DNA of 64,000 nt from assembly GCA_015061685.1 (NCBI GenBank), contig SUWD01000009.1, forward strand, positions 1 through 64,000, in the 5' to 3' direction. The notes beneath the pieces are model-generated. The model was not told the origin of the DNA. It saw only the letters and a program-made list of their open reading frames with translations, and made no database searches. The stretch comes from Lentisphaerota bacterium. Lineage in GTDB: Bacteria > Verrucomicrobiota > Lentisphaeria > Victivallales > Victivallaceae. How positions within the stretch are numbered: position 1 is the stretch's first letter; each line of letters opens with the position of its first letter. Of this stretch, positions 54,736 through 63,384 are shown one piece after another. Made by a program: the position numbers and the translations under genes.

Positions 54736-55599
54736 TTATTGGGAATTGGGCATATCCTTATCCAAATACCAAAACAGCTTTTCGGTTCTGGCCAATTTAT
54801 ATCCAACTTTGTAGTTAACATATTCCCGAGTCACCACCGAACCATCTACACAGGTCACATTACCATTGCTCCGCGGTTCACATCCATAATCTACTGTTGC
54901 GATTCTTTTTTCAGGTTTAAGCAATGGTCCATGGGCATTGTTAATGTTAAAATATGCGGATTGATACACCGGATTAACTGTAGGATGCAAATAAACCCGG
55001 AAACCATAAATTCTTCCCATTTCGGAAAACGCTGCCGTGTTTGACGGCTCTTTGCATTCACCGGTTTTGTGTCCCGGACCACTCATACCGAATTTACTTG
55101 ACGGTTGAGCCAGTGCACCATTATAAGTGTAGTTGGAACCGGTTATATTATCATCAACATCATTTGCATTCAAATTGGTCTGCACACTGCTCGGACATAT
55201 GAACAAACCGAAGTCCTGAATATAACTCAAAATTTGGTAATGCCAGAATTGATTTTTCATATTTCCATCGTATCCATCAAAGCCGGATTCCCAATACGTA
55301 GTACCACCCGCATCAGCGTAATCCCACTTTCCAGATGGAGATTGCCCTTTTGCCGCACTTGCAGTGCTTGAACTATTCGGAAAATATCCGTCATTGTCGT
55401 CAATGTACAAGTTCATTCCGACACCGAACTGCTTCATATTGGATTTACAACTGGCATTACGTCCGGACTCCCGGGCGGAATTGAGAGCAGGCAGCAGGAT
55501 CGCCGCCAGAATGGCGATAATTGCAATGACTACGAGGAGTTCAATAAGAGTAAAGCTGTTGAACAGCTTTACTCTCCGATCGGAGAGTAAATTTTTCAT
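54736..55599 (-). CDS. Prepilin-like protein (fourth locus)
   Basis: 287 residues from the ATG at 55599 (AAGGTG upstream). Leader [15 protein letters not shown] then [18 protein letters not shown]. The C-terminal motif keeps VDGS but lacks the His of H-X9-DG (a Pro is at that position), unlike the other three. Codons 4-18 are covered by two overlapping palindromes (55548-55591). First gene of the phosphatase/1034-aa transcript, driven by 55663-55691. Presumed exported pseudopilin. Confidence 0.88.
   Translation of the reverse strand: MKNLLSDRRVKLFNSFTLIELLVVIAIIAILAAILLPALNSARESGRNASCKSNMKQFGVGMNLYIDDNDGYFPNSSSTASAAKGQSPSGKWDYADAGGTTYWESGFDGYDGNMKNQFWHYQILSYIQDFGLFICPSSVQTNLNANDVDDNITGSNYTYNGALAQPSSKFGMSGPGHKTGECKEPSNTAAFSEMGRIYGFRVYLHPTVNPVYQSAYFNINNAHGPLLKPEKRIATVDYGCEPRSNGNVTCVDGSVVTREYVNYKVGYKLARTEKLFWYLDKDMPNSQ
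55548..55591 (-). repeat. Two overlapping palindromes in the fourth prepilin-like leader
   Basis: GAGTAAAGCTGTT/AACAGCTTTACTC, 13-bp arms around one base (55548-55574), overlaps a perfect 24-bp palindrome centred on CGATCG (55568-55591). They share TTTACTC, so only one can form at a time. Confidence 0.93.
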
Positions 55600-55662
55600 C
55601 TGGCACACCTTTTTTAATTGTTGATATTAAAACTAACACACCTGAACCACGGAAACAATATT

Positions 55663-55691
55663 AATATAGCACCCCGGAAAAACTTTTTCAA
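55663..55691 (-). promoter_or_regulatory. Promoter of the fourth prepilin-like operon
   Basis: Minus strand TTGAAA (55691-55686), 17 bp, TATATT (55668-55663); the -35 is inside an AAAAACTT/AAGTTTTT inverted repeat. Confidence 0.72.
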
Positions 55692-55754
55692 GTTTTTCCG
55701 GCCATGGCCGGGGTAAAGAGTATTTTAAACGGCAAAAAATCCACCTTTTCAAGG

Positions 55755-55783
55755 TTGAAAAACAGTCCTGCCGGTGGTATCTT
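55755..55783 (+). promoter_or_regulatory. Promoter of the PHP gene
   Basis: TTGAAA (55755-55760), 17 bp, TATCTT (55778-55783). Confidence 0.55.
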
Positions 55784-55827
55784 AATATACGATATTGTAA
55801 AGTAAAAGATCTTAACAGCAGACTGCT

Positions 55828-56694
55828 ATGAAAATCAAACAAAATCTTCATATCCATTCCCATCACTCCTGCGATTCAGCGTGTGCCACGATGGCAGATA
55901 TTCAAAAAGAGATGACAGCTTGCGGCATGACTGAATTCGGCATTTCCGATCATCTGCACAGCCGCTACAATCTCTGCGATATAAAAAGTTCCCGCAACGA
56001 TTTTCTGGGAAGCAAAAAAAGTAACGCGTTCCACTTCGGCATCGAAGTAAGCGGAATGTCTCAATGGGAGTGCGAGAAAATCGCCGCCGGAGACTATGAA
56101 AAACTTGGTGATGATCCGGTTTACGGTCTGCGTTTCAACCATGGTCCTGCCAACTCACCGGTACATCTGGATATCACAGCAAAAGACATTGAAGAGCTTG
56201 GCATCGAATATGTTATAGGCGGCGTCCACTGGCCGCTCTACTCTCCTCCCGGCAGAGATAATGCCTACGAAGATTTTTTCCGGCAGATGATGACTATGAT
56301 CGAAAGCCCATTGGTAGATATTCTCGCTCATCCGTGGAATGCTATTGAATACTCGGCCGGAGGATGGTTTCAAGACCGCAGTACCGGACATATCGATTAC
56401 GATGCCATTCTTAACATCCCGGATGAACTCAATGAAAAACTTGCTGCTGCTCTTGTCAAACACGGCAAATGTGCTGAATTGAATCTTTCGGTACTCAACT
56501 CAACCAAACTTCCTGAAAAATGCCGCCAATACTTCTGGAACCTCTTCGCCCAGTGGCGGGAAGCCGGAGTAAAATTCACCATTGGCAGTGATCAGCACGC
56601 CGCCCACGCCAATGAAATTATGTTCAGTGCGTCCGGCTTGTTAATGGATTGTTTCGGATTCAAAGAAGAAAATATTCAATACTTTTTTGAATAA
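55828..56694 (+). CDS. PHP-domain phosphoesterase
   Basis: 288 residues. PHP metal blocks are HIHSHHS (8-14), GISDHLH, FGIEVSG, VIGGVHW, DILAHPW and IGSDQHAAH, the last ending the metal site. The fold is that of histidinol-phosphatase-type PHP enzymes. In place of a known HisK pattern it has longer loops, so the substrate is uncertain. Weak ribosome site. Cytoplasmic; convergent with the C_GCAxxG_C_C gene. Confidence 0.85.
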   Translation: MKIKQNLHIHSHHSCDSACATMADIQKEMTACGMTEFGISDHLHSRYNLCDIKSSRNDFLGSKKSNAFHFGIEVSGMSQWECEKIAAGDYEKLGDDPVYGLRFNHGPANSPVHLDITAKDIEELGIEYVIGGVHWPLYSPPGRDNAYEDFFRQMMTMIESPLVDILAHPWNAIEYSAGGWFQDRSTGHIDYDAILNIPDELNEKLAAALVKHGKCAELNLSVLNSTKLPEKCRQYFWNLFAQWREAGVKFTIGSDQHAAHANEIMFSASGLLMDCFGFKEENIQYFFE

Positions 56695-56715
56695 CCGGGG
56701 TTTACCGGTATTTTT
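56694..56715 (+). terminator. Terminator of the PHP gene
   Basis: ACCGG/CCGGT stem with a 6-base loop followed by ATTTTT, overlapping the end of the convergent gene. Confidence 0.45.
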
Positions 56716-57022
56716 CCACCAGTTCTGCCGCACAGCGGACACACTCGGAACAAGGGAAAGGAGGGGTTCCTGTTTTGATTTCCCGGCACGATTCAGAACC
56801 GGCAGCATTGACAAATTCCCGGATCACAACTTCGTGCTTTTCCGGAGGCACAAACAACAATGCTCCATGCAAAGCTCCGCATCTGCCGCCGGGAGCTTTG
56901 CCGCCGCCGCAGCATGACAGCTCTTTTACCAAATTTTCATCCGCTCCGCATCCGGCGGCAACCGCCTGGGCACAATTGTGCATTTTAGGTACGGCTGTAA
57001 ATAATTCAACAGCTTTATTCAC
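56702..57022 (-). CDS. C_GCAxxG_C_C family redox-type protein
   Basis: 106 residues from a GTG at 57022, chosen because GGGAG lies 7 bases upstream; frame extension into the permease gene is possible but unlikely. The family motif is present: NCAQAVAAGCG (C17, C25), then SCCGGGKAPGGRCGAL (C37, C38, C48) and C79, C91, C94, C97 at the end. Members are small Cys-rich proteins believed to bind metal or act in redox reactions in anaerobes. It follows the ABC permease by 16 bases, an odd partner. Confidence 0.82.
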   Translation of the reverse strand: MNKAVELFTAVPKMHNCAQAVAAGCGADENLVKELSCCGGGKAPGGRCGALHGALLFVPPEKHEVVIREFVNAAGSESCREIKTGTPPFPCSECVRCAAELVEKYR

Positions 57023-57038
57023 AATAAATCTCCCAATT

Positions 57039-58025
57039 TCAACATGATGCTTCACGACGGGCCGCGATCTGATCCGCCGTAACCGCAAAAATTATAATCA
57101 AACCAATAACCACCAGCTGGACATTGGTGGATATATCCAACAGCGTAAGACCATTGCGTAAAAAACTTATCAGCAAAGTACCGATAACCGTACCGGAAAT
57201 CGATCCCCTCCCCCCGGATGGCGAAGTGCCGCCGATAATAACCGCAGCAATAATATCCAATTCCAGCCCCATTCCGGCAGAAGGCTGTGCTGAACTTGCC
57301 CGGCTGGTCGTGATCATTGCCGCCAAACCGACAAGGGCTCCGGCAAGAGTGTAGATCATAACCAAAACTTTATTGACATTTATTCCGGCATGAAATGCAG
57401 TTTGCACATTGGAGCCCACGGCATAAGTATAACGCCCGAATGCAGTTTTATTCAGCAGAAATCCGGCTCCTGCCAATACGATGATCAACAGCCATACCGC
57501 CGAAGGTATGCCACCAAAAGTACCGGTATCCAAATAGGTGTAAGATGATACAGCAAAAGGTTTTCCATCATTGATAAGATAGGAGATCCCCCGGAATACA
57601 CTCATTGAACCCAAAGTAACAATAAATGGAGCCAATTTCAATCTGGTTATCAGCATACCATTGATAAAACCGCACAAAGCTCCGCAGGCGATTCCGGCAA
57701 AAGTTCCCAGAAACATTACCAGAAATCCCATATCAACAAAAGTACCACCGGAAATTTCCTGCCAAGTACCGCCGGCTGCAAAAAGCATACTCAAAGATCC
57801 CAGCATCCCGCACATGGCAAGCATGGAACCGACAGACAAATCAATTCCGGCGGCAATAATGATAAAAGTCATTCCGGCAGCCATGATGCCATTGACCGAA
57901 GATCGCCGTAAGACATTGGTAAAATTTTGAAAACTTAAAAAGTTCTCCGGTTCCAGACACGCCCAGAGCGAAATAATAAAAATCAGCGAACAAAACGGAA
58001 GCAGTTGTTTGGCAAATTTATTCAT
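57039..58025 (-). CDS. Ribose-type ABC transporter permease (RbsC-like)
   Basis: 328 residues with about 9-10 membrane segments. Family blocks: GIMAAGMTFIIIAAGIDLSVGSMLA, ALCGFINGMLITRLKLAPFIVTLGSMSVFRGISYL, and GMGLELDIIAAVIIGGTSPSGGRGSISGTVIGTLL, the BPD_transp_2 signature. Start ATG at 58025; a TTG at 58031 is closer to AAGGAT and may be used. Middle-to-last gene of the binding protein, ATPase, permease operon. Probably a monosaccharide importer. Confidence 0.93.
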   Translation of the reverse strand: MNKFAKQLLPFCSLIFIISLWACLEPENFLSFQNFTNVLRRSSVNGIMAAGMTFIIIAAGIDLSVGSMLAMCGMLGSLSMLFAAGGTWQEISGGTFVDMGFLVMFLGTFAGIACGALCGFINGMLITRLKLAPFIVTLGSMSVFRGISYLINDGKPFAVSSYTYLDTGTFGGIPSAVWLLIIVLAGAGFLLNKTAFGRYTYAVGSNVQTAFHAGINVNKVLVMIYTLAGALVGLAAMITTSRASSAQPSAGMGLELDIIAAVIIGGTSPSGGRGSISGTVIGTLLISFLRNGLTLLDISTNVQLVVIGLIIIFAVTADQIAARREASC

Positions 58026-58039
58026 TTTCAATTCTATCC

Positions 58040-59539
58040 TTAATTTGAGGTTGCCGCTATACGCATAATATTCTCCGGAGTCGCTTCTCCGGCAGTAAAT
58101 TCTCCACCGATCTCACCTGACCGCATAACCAGAATCCGGTCACAAATACCGAGTAATTCCGGTAATTCAGACGATATCACCAAAATCGCTTTGCCTTTTG
58201 CCGCCAATTCATTAAGCAGACAATAGACCTCCTTTTTAGCTCCCACATCAATACCGCGGGTAGGCTCATCAAAAATAATAAATTCAGAATCCGCCATCAG
58301 CCAACGGGCAATCAGAACTTTCTGCTGATTGCCGCCGGAAAGATTTCCGACCTCCGCATCAGGGGTGTGCCACTTGACGGAAACAATCCTGCCACTGTCG
58401 ATGCACAACTTTCTTTCCCGCAATTGATCGATCAGCAATCGCATATTCAACTTGCCCAAATTGGGCATGGTGATATTCCATGAACAGGGAAGATTGAGCC
58501 ACAAACCATTGCGTTTGCGATCTTCTGTCAAATAAGCTATTCTCAATTTTACCGCATCCTGCGGATTCCGGATATTGACCTCTTTGCCGTCAATAAACAT
58601 CTTTCCACTCAAAAGCCGGTCTATCCCAAATATTGCATTGGCTGTTTCAGTACGTCCGGCCCCCACCAGCCCTGCCATACCGACGATCTCACCACGACGA
58701 ACAGAGAAACTCACATCTATGATTTTTGAGGTGGATATTTTCTCTGCCCGGAATAATTCTTCTCCGATATTTGCTTTCCTTGCCGGATAAAATTCATTCA
58801 GTTCCCTGCCGACCATATATTTGACGATCTCCGGGATTCCGGTGTCTGCCGCCGGAGCATTGAATACAACAGATCCATCCCGCAAAACACTGATCTCATC
58901 GGCAATATTTATGACTTCTTCCAAATGATGGGAAATATAAATAACTGCGATCCCTTCGGATTTCAAATTGCGGATAATTTCGAACAATGTTTCCGCTTCT
59001 GCCGCAGACAAAGACGAGGTCGGCTCATCCATAACAATGATCCGGGCATTACGCAGTAATGCTTTGGCAAGTTCCACGATCTGTGCCTCTCCGGGAGAAA
59101 GAGTGTTGATTTTGGCAACAGGAGAGATATCAAAATGCCATTTCGCAAAAAGTTCCGAGGTTTCGGCAATCATTTTGCGGTCATCCAAAAGCGGTAATCC
59201 CCATTTATACAACTCTCTGCCAAGAAAAATATTTTCATATACCGTAAGATCTTCTGCCAAATCCAACTCCTGGTACAGCATGGATATACCCGATTCAAGG
59301 GCCTTTTTGGGAGAATCAAATACAACACTTTCACCATCGAGAATAATATTGCCGCCATCCGGCTGATAAACCCCGGCAAGCACTTTCATCAAAGTTGACT
59401 TGCCGGCACCATTTTCACCGCATAGAGCGTGTACTGTGCCGGAAGTTAAATTGAATGTCACATTTTCCAAAGCTTTTACAGCTCCAAAATGCTTGGAAAT
59501 ATGTTCCATGCGAAGAAGCACTGAGCTGTTATTTTTCAT
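58040..59539 (-). CDS. Sugar ABC transporter ATPase, two-domain (RbsA/MglA-like)
   Basis: 499 residues, the usual tandem-ATPase length. The first domain has Walker A GENGAGKST (41-49), signature LSPGEAQIV and Walker B VMDEPTSSLS. The second has the degenerate loop GLVGAGRTE, signature NLSGGNQQKV and FDEPTRGIDVGAKKE, as is normal for the family. Its start overlaps the binding-protein stop by 4 bases. It energises import of a pentose or hexose by the adjacent permease. Confidence 0.95.
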   Translation of the reverse strand: MKNNSSVLLRMEHISKHFGAVKALENVTFNLTSGTVHALCGENGAGKSTLMKVLAGVYQPDGGNIILDGESVVFDSPKKALESGISMLYQELDLAEDLTVYENIFLGRELYKWGLPLLDDRKMIAETSELFAKWHFDISPVAKINTLSPGEAQIVELAKALLRNARIIVMDEPTSSLSAAEAETLFEIIRNLKSEGIAVIYISHHLEEVINIADEISVLRDGSVVFNAPAADTGIPEIVKYMVGRELNEFYPARKANIGEELFRAEKISTSKIIDVSFSVRRGEIVGMAGLVGAGRTETANAIFGIDRLLSGKMFIDGKEVNIRNPQDAVKLRIAYLTEDRKRNGLWLNLPCSWNITMPNLGKLNMRLLIDQLRERKLCIDSGRIVSVKWHTPDAEVGNLSGGNQQKVLIARWLMADSEFIIFDEPTRGIDVGAKKEVYCLLNELAAKGKAILVISSELPELLGICDRILVMRSGEIGGEFTAGEATPENIMRIAATSN

Positions 59540-60513
59540 AATCCCAATGCCTCCGGATTTTCAATTTTCATTTTTTCCAGATTATCCGCCGTCACAATCA
59601 TACTGGCAATCGGAATATATTCCTCCACTGTTTTTCCGTCAAGGATCGCCAATGCCTGCTTCACTCCATTGTACCCGATCGCAAAAGGATCCTGGGCAAT
59701 AATGGCATCAACGCCGCCTTTTGCGACACCTTCCAGCAAAACCGGATCGGAATCAAAGGCAACAAAGGCGATTTTACCCTCAAGTTTCTCTGATTGGATC
59801 GCTTTATATGCACCTACAGAAGAGGGATGATTGACTGCAAAAATCCCATCCGCCCCGGAGTGTCTTGTCAACATATCCACTGTCCGCTGCCGGGCATCCT
59901 CTACTGTCCCCTGCGTGTGCTGCTGGGCAACAACAGAAATACCGGGAAACTCTTTTTCCAATGTCTCGGTAAAACCTCTGGCTCTTTCATCAGTCGAGGC
60001 GGAATTCTGAATGAAACGAACCAGTATAACTTCGCCTCTGCCATTGAGTTTTTTCCCGATGATACGGGCCGCTTCCGCCCCTCCCCGGTAATTATCTGTT
60101 CCGACAAAGGAATCAAACTGATCCGAATCCACCGGAGAATCAATGATCACACAGGGAATTCCTGCACTCCGGATATTTGCCACTGACCGGGCAAGAGCTT
60201 TGAAATCATTGGGGCCAAGCACAATAGCAGAAGCTTTTTTGGTAATCGCATCCTCAACACACTGGATCTGCTTTTCCCGGTCGCTTTCCAATTCCGGTCC
60301 GCTCCAAACCATTTCCACACCTGCTTCACCGGCAGCTTTTGCAGCTCCTTTATGAACGACCTCCCACCACATATTGGCAGTCCCTTTGGGGACAACGACA
60401 ATCGTCCGGACATCTTTTTTTTCCATTGAATTGATCTTGCGGATGATGCCGATGGTCATCAAAACCGCCGAAACAGCCAAAACAGCAACGACATACCAAT
60501 TTTGATTTTTCAT
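59536..60513 (-). CDS. Sugar-binding protein of the ABC importer (RbsB-like)
   Basis: 325 residues. The N-terminal hydrophobic segment (VVAVLAVSAVLMTIGII) looks more like an uncleaved membrane anchor than a classical signal peptide, and no lipobox is visible. The type I binding fold shows VVVPKGTANMWWEVVHKGA at the start, IQCVEDAITKKASAIVLGPND, CVIIDSPVDSD and AFDSDPVLLEG. The WW-x-VV segment suggests a sugar ligand. First gene of the operon; promoter 60570-60598. Confidence 0.93.
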   Translation of the reverse strand: MKNQNWYVVAVLAVSAVLMTIGIIRKINSMEKKDVRTIVVVPKGTANMWWEVVHKGAAKAAGEAGVEMVWSGPELESDREKQIQCVEDAITKKASAIVLGPNDFKALARSVANIRSAGIPCVIIDSPVDSDQFDSFVGTDNYRGGAEAARIIGKKLNGRGEVILVRFIQNSASTDERARGFTETLEKEFPGISVVAQQHTQGTVEDARQRTVDMLTRHSGADGIFAVNHPSSVGAYKAIQSEKLEGKIAFVAFDSDPVLLEGVAKGGVDAIIAQDPFAIGYNGVKQALAILDGKTVEEYIPIASMIVTADNLEKMKIENPEALGL

Positions 60514-60550
60514 AAAGTTCTCCTATGCAATTTTCCTGTGAGTTCAATAA

Positions 60551-60598
60551 AATATCAAGCTGCAGGGTAAATATACATCAATTTGATATTTTTTACAA
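60551..60598 (-). promoter_or_regulatory. Promoter and operator-like inverted repeat of the sugar ABC operon
   Basis: Minus strand TTGTAA (60598-60593), 17 bp, TATATT (60575-60570). AATATCAA (60551-60558) and TTGATATT (60583-60590) form an 8-bp inverted repeat that spans the -10 and part of the spacer. Confidence 0.65.
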
Positions 60599-60629
60599 GT
60601 ATCATGCTGCGGCACACCGTATTTACTGC

Positions 60630-60657
60630 TTGAAAAAAGTCTTTTTTATATTATTAT
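60630..60657 (+). promoter_or_regulatory. Probable hcp promoter
   Basis: TTGAAA (60630-60635), 16 bp, TATTAT (60652-60657). No FNR-type half-site pair is evident. Confidence 0.45.
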
Positions 60658-60676
60658 GAATGAACAGGAGGCAATT

Positions 60677-62221
60677 ATGAAAAATTCAATGTTCTGTTTT
60701 CAATGTCAGGAAACCTGCAAGCACTCAGGGTGTACTCTGTCTGGAATGTGCGGTAAAAAACCGGAAATCGCCAATTTGATGGATCTGTTGATCCGACAAT
60801 TAAAACTCATTGCATTGTCCCGTCAGTCCGACAAAGAAACCGGCCGCTTTGTGATTCAATCGCTTTTTATGACCGTAACCAATACAAATTTTGATCCGGA
60901 AAGATTACAAAGCCAGTTGGACAAAGCCCGTAAAATTACCGGAGATATCGTTGTTGAGATCCCATCCGGAATTACCCCCATTCCTCCCGATGATGCAGTA
61001 TGTTTGCAGGAATTTCTAATTTATACCCTGAAAGGAATAGCGGCTTACACTGAACATGCAGCTGTCCTCGGTAAAGAAGATCCGGAAATATACAAATTTA
61101 TATTTGAGGCTCTGGCAATATCCGCCAGAGAAAAAAATTTATCTATTTTGACAGAAACAATTCTGAAAGCCGGTGGAGTTGCTGTAAAAGCAATGAATCT
61201 TCTGGATAGTGCCAACACTGCCGAATTCGGAGATCCGCAATTTACCGAAGTTACCACTCAAGCAGGAAGACGTCCGGGGATACTGGTTTCCGGACACGAT
61301 TTGCCGGATTTGAAAGAACTTTTGGAACAATCTCTCAACAGCGGCATTGACATATATACCCACGGCGAAATGCTTCCGGCTCACGCCTATCCGGAGTTAA
61401 AGAAGTTTCCGCATCTTTTCGGCAACTATGGAAACTCATGGCATTGTCAAAATAAAGATTTTGCGGCCTTCAATGGTCCGATACTGATGACAACCAATTG
61501 CATTATCCCGGTACAAAAAAGTTATCAACACCGTATTTTTACAACCGGAATGGCAGGTTATCCCGGAGTAAAACATATTGCTGACCGGACAGGAAATAAA
61601 GCAAAAGACTTCTCTGAATTAATCAAATTGGCTCAAAATTGTCCTCCTCCGGAAAAAACTGCCTGCGGCACTCTCATTACCGGCTTTGCCCGCAAACAAC
61701 TGTTGGATTTATCCGGAAAAATCGCCAATGGGATAAAGTCCGGTCTCATCCGGCGTTTGATCGTCATGGCCGGATGTGACGGACGGCAAACATGCCGGTC
61801 ATATTATACGGGAATTGCAGAAAATCTGCCGGTCGATACCATAATATTGACTGCCGGATGTGCGAAATACCGCTTCAATCATCTTGATTTGGGCAATATC
61901 AACGGCATCCCAAGAATAATTGATGCCGGACAATGCAATGATTCCTACTCGCTGGCATTGTTTATTCTGAATTTACAGGAAAAACTGGGATATCAATCGG
62001 TCAATCAGCTGCCGGTATCACTGGATATCGCATGGTATGAACAAAAAGCAGTTGCCGTATTGACCGCATTACTGGCACTCGGATTTAAAAATATCCGTCT
62101 GGGCCCTACCCTGCCGGCATTTCTTACTCCGGAAATAATCAAAAATCTGGAAAAAAACTTCGGCATAAAAACAATACACTCCGCTTCTGAAGATATCCGG
62201 AATATGATGATGGGAAATTGA
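60677..62221 (+). CDS. hcp: Hybrid-cluster protein (hydroxylamine/NO reductase)
   Basis: 514 residues from the ATG at 60677 (CAGGAGG upstream). The N-terminal cluster site MFCFQCQETCKHSGCTLSGMC gives C7, C10, C19, C25 (CX2CX8CX5C), the anaerobe-type [4Fe-4S] spacing. Hybrid-cluster ligands fall in SWHCQNK, TTNCIIP, AGCDGRQTC and GQCNDSYS. Hcp reduces hydroxylamine and detoxifies nitric oxide. At 514 residues it is slightly short for class I. No Hcr reductase is adjacent, as is usual for class I enzymes. Confidence 0.93.
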   Translation: MKNSMFCFQCQETCKHSGCTLSGMCGKKPEIANLMDLLIRQLKLIALSRQSDKETGRFVIQSLFMTVTNTNFDPERLQSQLDKARKITGDIVVEIPSGITPIPPDDAVCLQEFLIYTLKGIAAYTEHAAVLGKEDPEIYKFIFEALAISAREKNLSILTETILKAGGVAVKAMNLLDSANTAEFGDPQFTEVTTQAGRRPGILVSGHDLPDLKELLEQSLNSGIDIYTHGEMLPAHAYPELKKFPHLFGNYGNSWHCQNKDFAAFNGPILMTTNCIIPVQKSYQHRIFTTGMAGYPGVKHIADRTGNKAKDFSELIKLAQNCPPPEKTACGTLITGFARKQLLDLSGKIANGIKSGLIRRLIVMAGCDGRQTCRSYYTGIAENLPVDTIILTAGCAKYRFNHLDLGNINGIPRIIDAGQCNDSYSLALFILNLQEKLGYQSVNQLPVSLDIAWYEQKAVAVLTALLALGFKNIRLGPTLPAFLTPEIIKNLEKNFGIKTIHSASEDIRNMMMGN

Positions 62222-62224
62222 ACT

Positions 62225-63199
62225 TTATCTGACGGATTTCAAAGTTTCAGAAAAACTTCTGTTCTTCCGGTATATGGCACGCATTTTACGGAATCCGCCT
62301 CCATATACCGGATCTTTTTGTGCTTCTTTCTGCCGGTTCAAGTAATCTTTCCCCCTTTTCTGGTTGTAAAGAGAAGCGATCAATTCACAGAAACCTTCCT
62401 CCAAGGCCAAATCATTTACCTTACCGATATTATGCCGCAAATAATCGTGGGTCAATTCATGAGCCAATGCATCGTAGAGCATATCTTTGGGGACATTGCT
62501 CAAGACAAATATCTGACACTTTTCATCGGTAACGATTCTTTTGACTTTTCCGTTGGAATAACGTTTCTCCGTAATTTTGTTGCTGTACCTCATCAATGCC
62601 ATACGTTTGCTGTTTTCCGGCATATAAATTGAGCCTGCCTGTTTATTCAACTCATCCGGGGAAACTATTTTCAATTCGATTTTATGCTTGGCATCGTATT
62701 TGAACATCCCGGCCAAATCACGGCGAACCTGCCGGAATATAGAATGAACCTCTTTGGGAGAAGTGACCAGTGTTGACCGGCATTTTTTACAAATCACCCT
62801 GCCATCTTTACCTGCCGGCCGGTCTCCGGGCATGGCACAATAATAACACCCGGGACGACGGCTGCATTTCTGACAGAAAAATGCACTGTCGCCAAAAAAA
62901 TTACTTAAAGTTATTACATTGTCCAATCCGGCAAGGCACAGTGAACAATGAAATATCTTGTGCATACAACTCTTACTGCAAAAGGTTCTGCCCATCATCT
63001 GCACATTGCGTTTTGTACACGGCTTCTTGCAAAATTCACATTTCGGAAAGGTAGAATGATAACATTCCTGCGAACAATATGCACCGTTGGCAGTTTTTAT
63101 ATATTTCCCGTGAATATTTTTCCGGCACACCTCGCACTCCAATGCTGACAAAAGCCCGGGAATAACGGCGACCAATATAACAAATAAAAATTTTTTCAT
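62225..63199 (-). CDS. Secreted LIM-like/DA1-like zinc metallopeptidase
   Basis: 324 residues. Signal peptide 1-18 (FVILVAVIPGLLSA). Residues 22-140 carry paired CxxC or CxxxC treble-clef elements (C22/C25, C42/C46, C54/C57, C74/C78, C85/C88, C109/C112, C118/C121, C137/C140), like tandem LIM zinc fingers. The peptidase signature HELTH (247-251) is followed by ALEEGFCEL with E268, matching the DA1-like peptidase domain of plant DA1, in which LIM and DA1 also occur together. The Asp, His and Arg in HELTHDYLR fit. Bacterial and exported forms are rare to my knowledge; substrate unknown. It is in a three-gene operon. Confidence 0.85.
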   Translation of the reverse strand: MKKFLFVILVAVIPGLLSALECEVCRKNIHGKYIKTANGAYCSQECYHSTFPKCEFCKKPCTKRNVQMMGRTFCSKSCMHKIFHCSLCLAGLDNVITLSNFFGDSAFFCQKCSRRPGCYYCAMPGDRPAGKDGRVICKKCRSTLVTSPKEVHSIFRQVRRDLAGMFKYDAKHKIELKIVSPDELNKQAGSIYMPENSKRMALMRYSNKITEKRYSNGKVKRIVTDEKCQIFVLSNVPKDMLYDALAHELTHDYLRHNIGKVNDLALEEGFCELIASLYNQKRGKDYLNRQKEAQKDPVYGGGFRKMRAIYRKNRSFSETLKSVR

Positions 63200-63384
63200 C
63201 AGAGGATCTCCTTTTTTATCCGCCTTCCCTCCCGGAGCAATTCGTAAAAAACATCCTTGCTTAAAGATGTAATTTCCCCTCTCCTGCCGATTTCATCCAC
63301 CAGTTCAGCAAGCGGAGGAGCTGGAATATCAAAGAGTTCCAACATCAAAGTATCTACGAAATCATTCTTGAAATCCTCTTCCAT
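63199..63384 (-). CDS. Small protein, unknown
   Basis: 61 residues from the ATG at 63384 with AAAGGAG upstream. Acidic N-terminal half, basic C-terminus (LREGRRIKKEIL). Overlaps the upstream gene by 23 bases and the LIM/DA1-like gene by 1 base (TGATG), so all three are translationally linked. No motif recognised; may be an adaptor for the peptidase gene. Confidence 0.65.
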   Translation of the reverse strand: MEEDFKNDFVDTLMLELFDIPAPPLAELVDEIGRRGEITSLSKDVFYELLREGRRIKKEIL

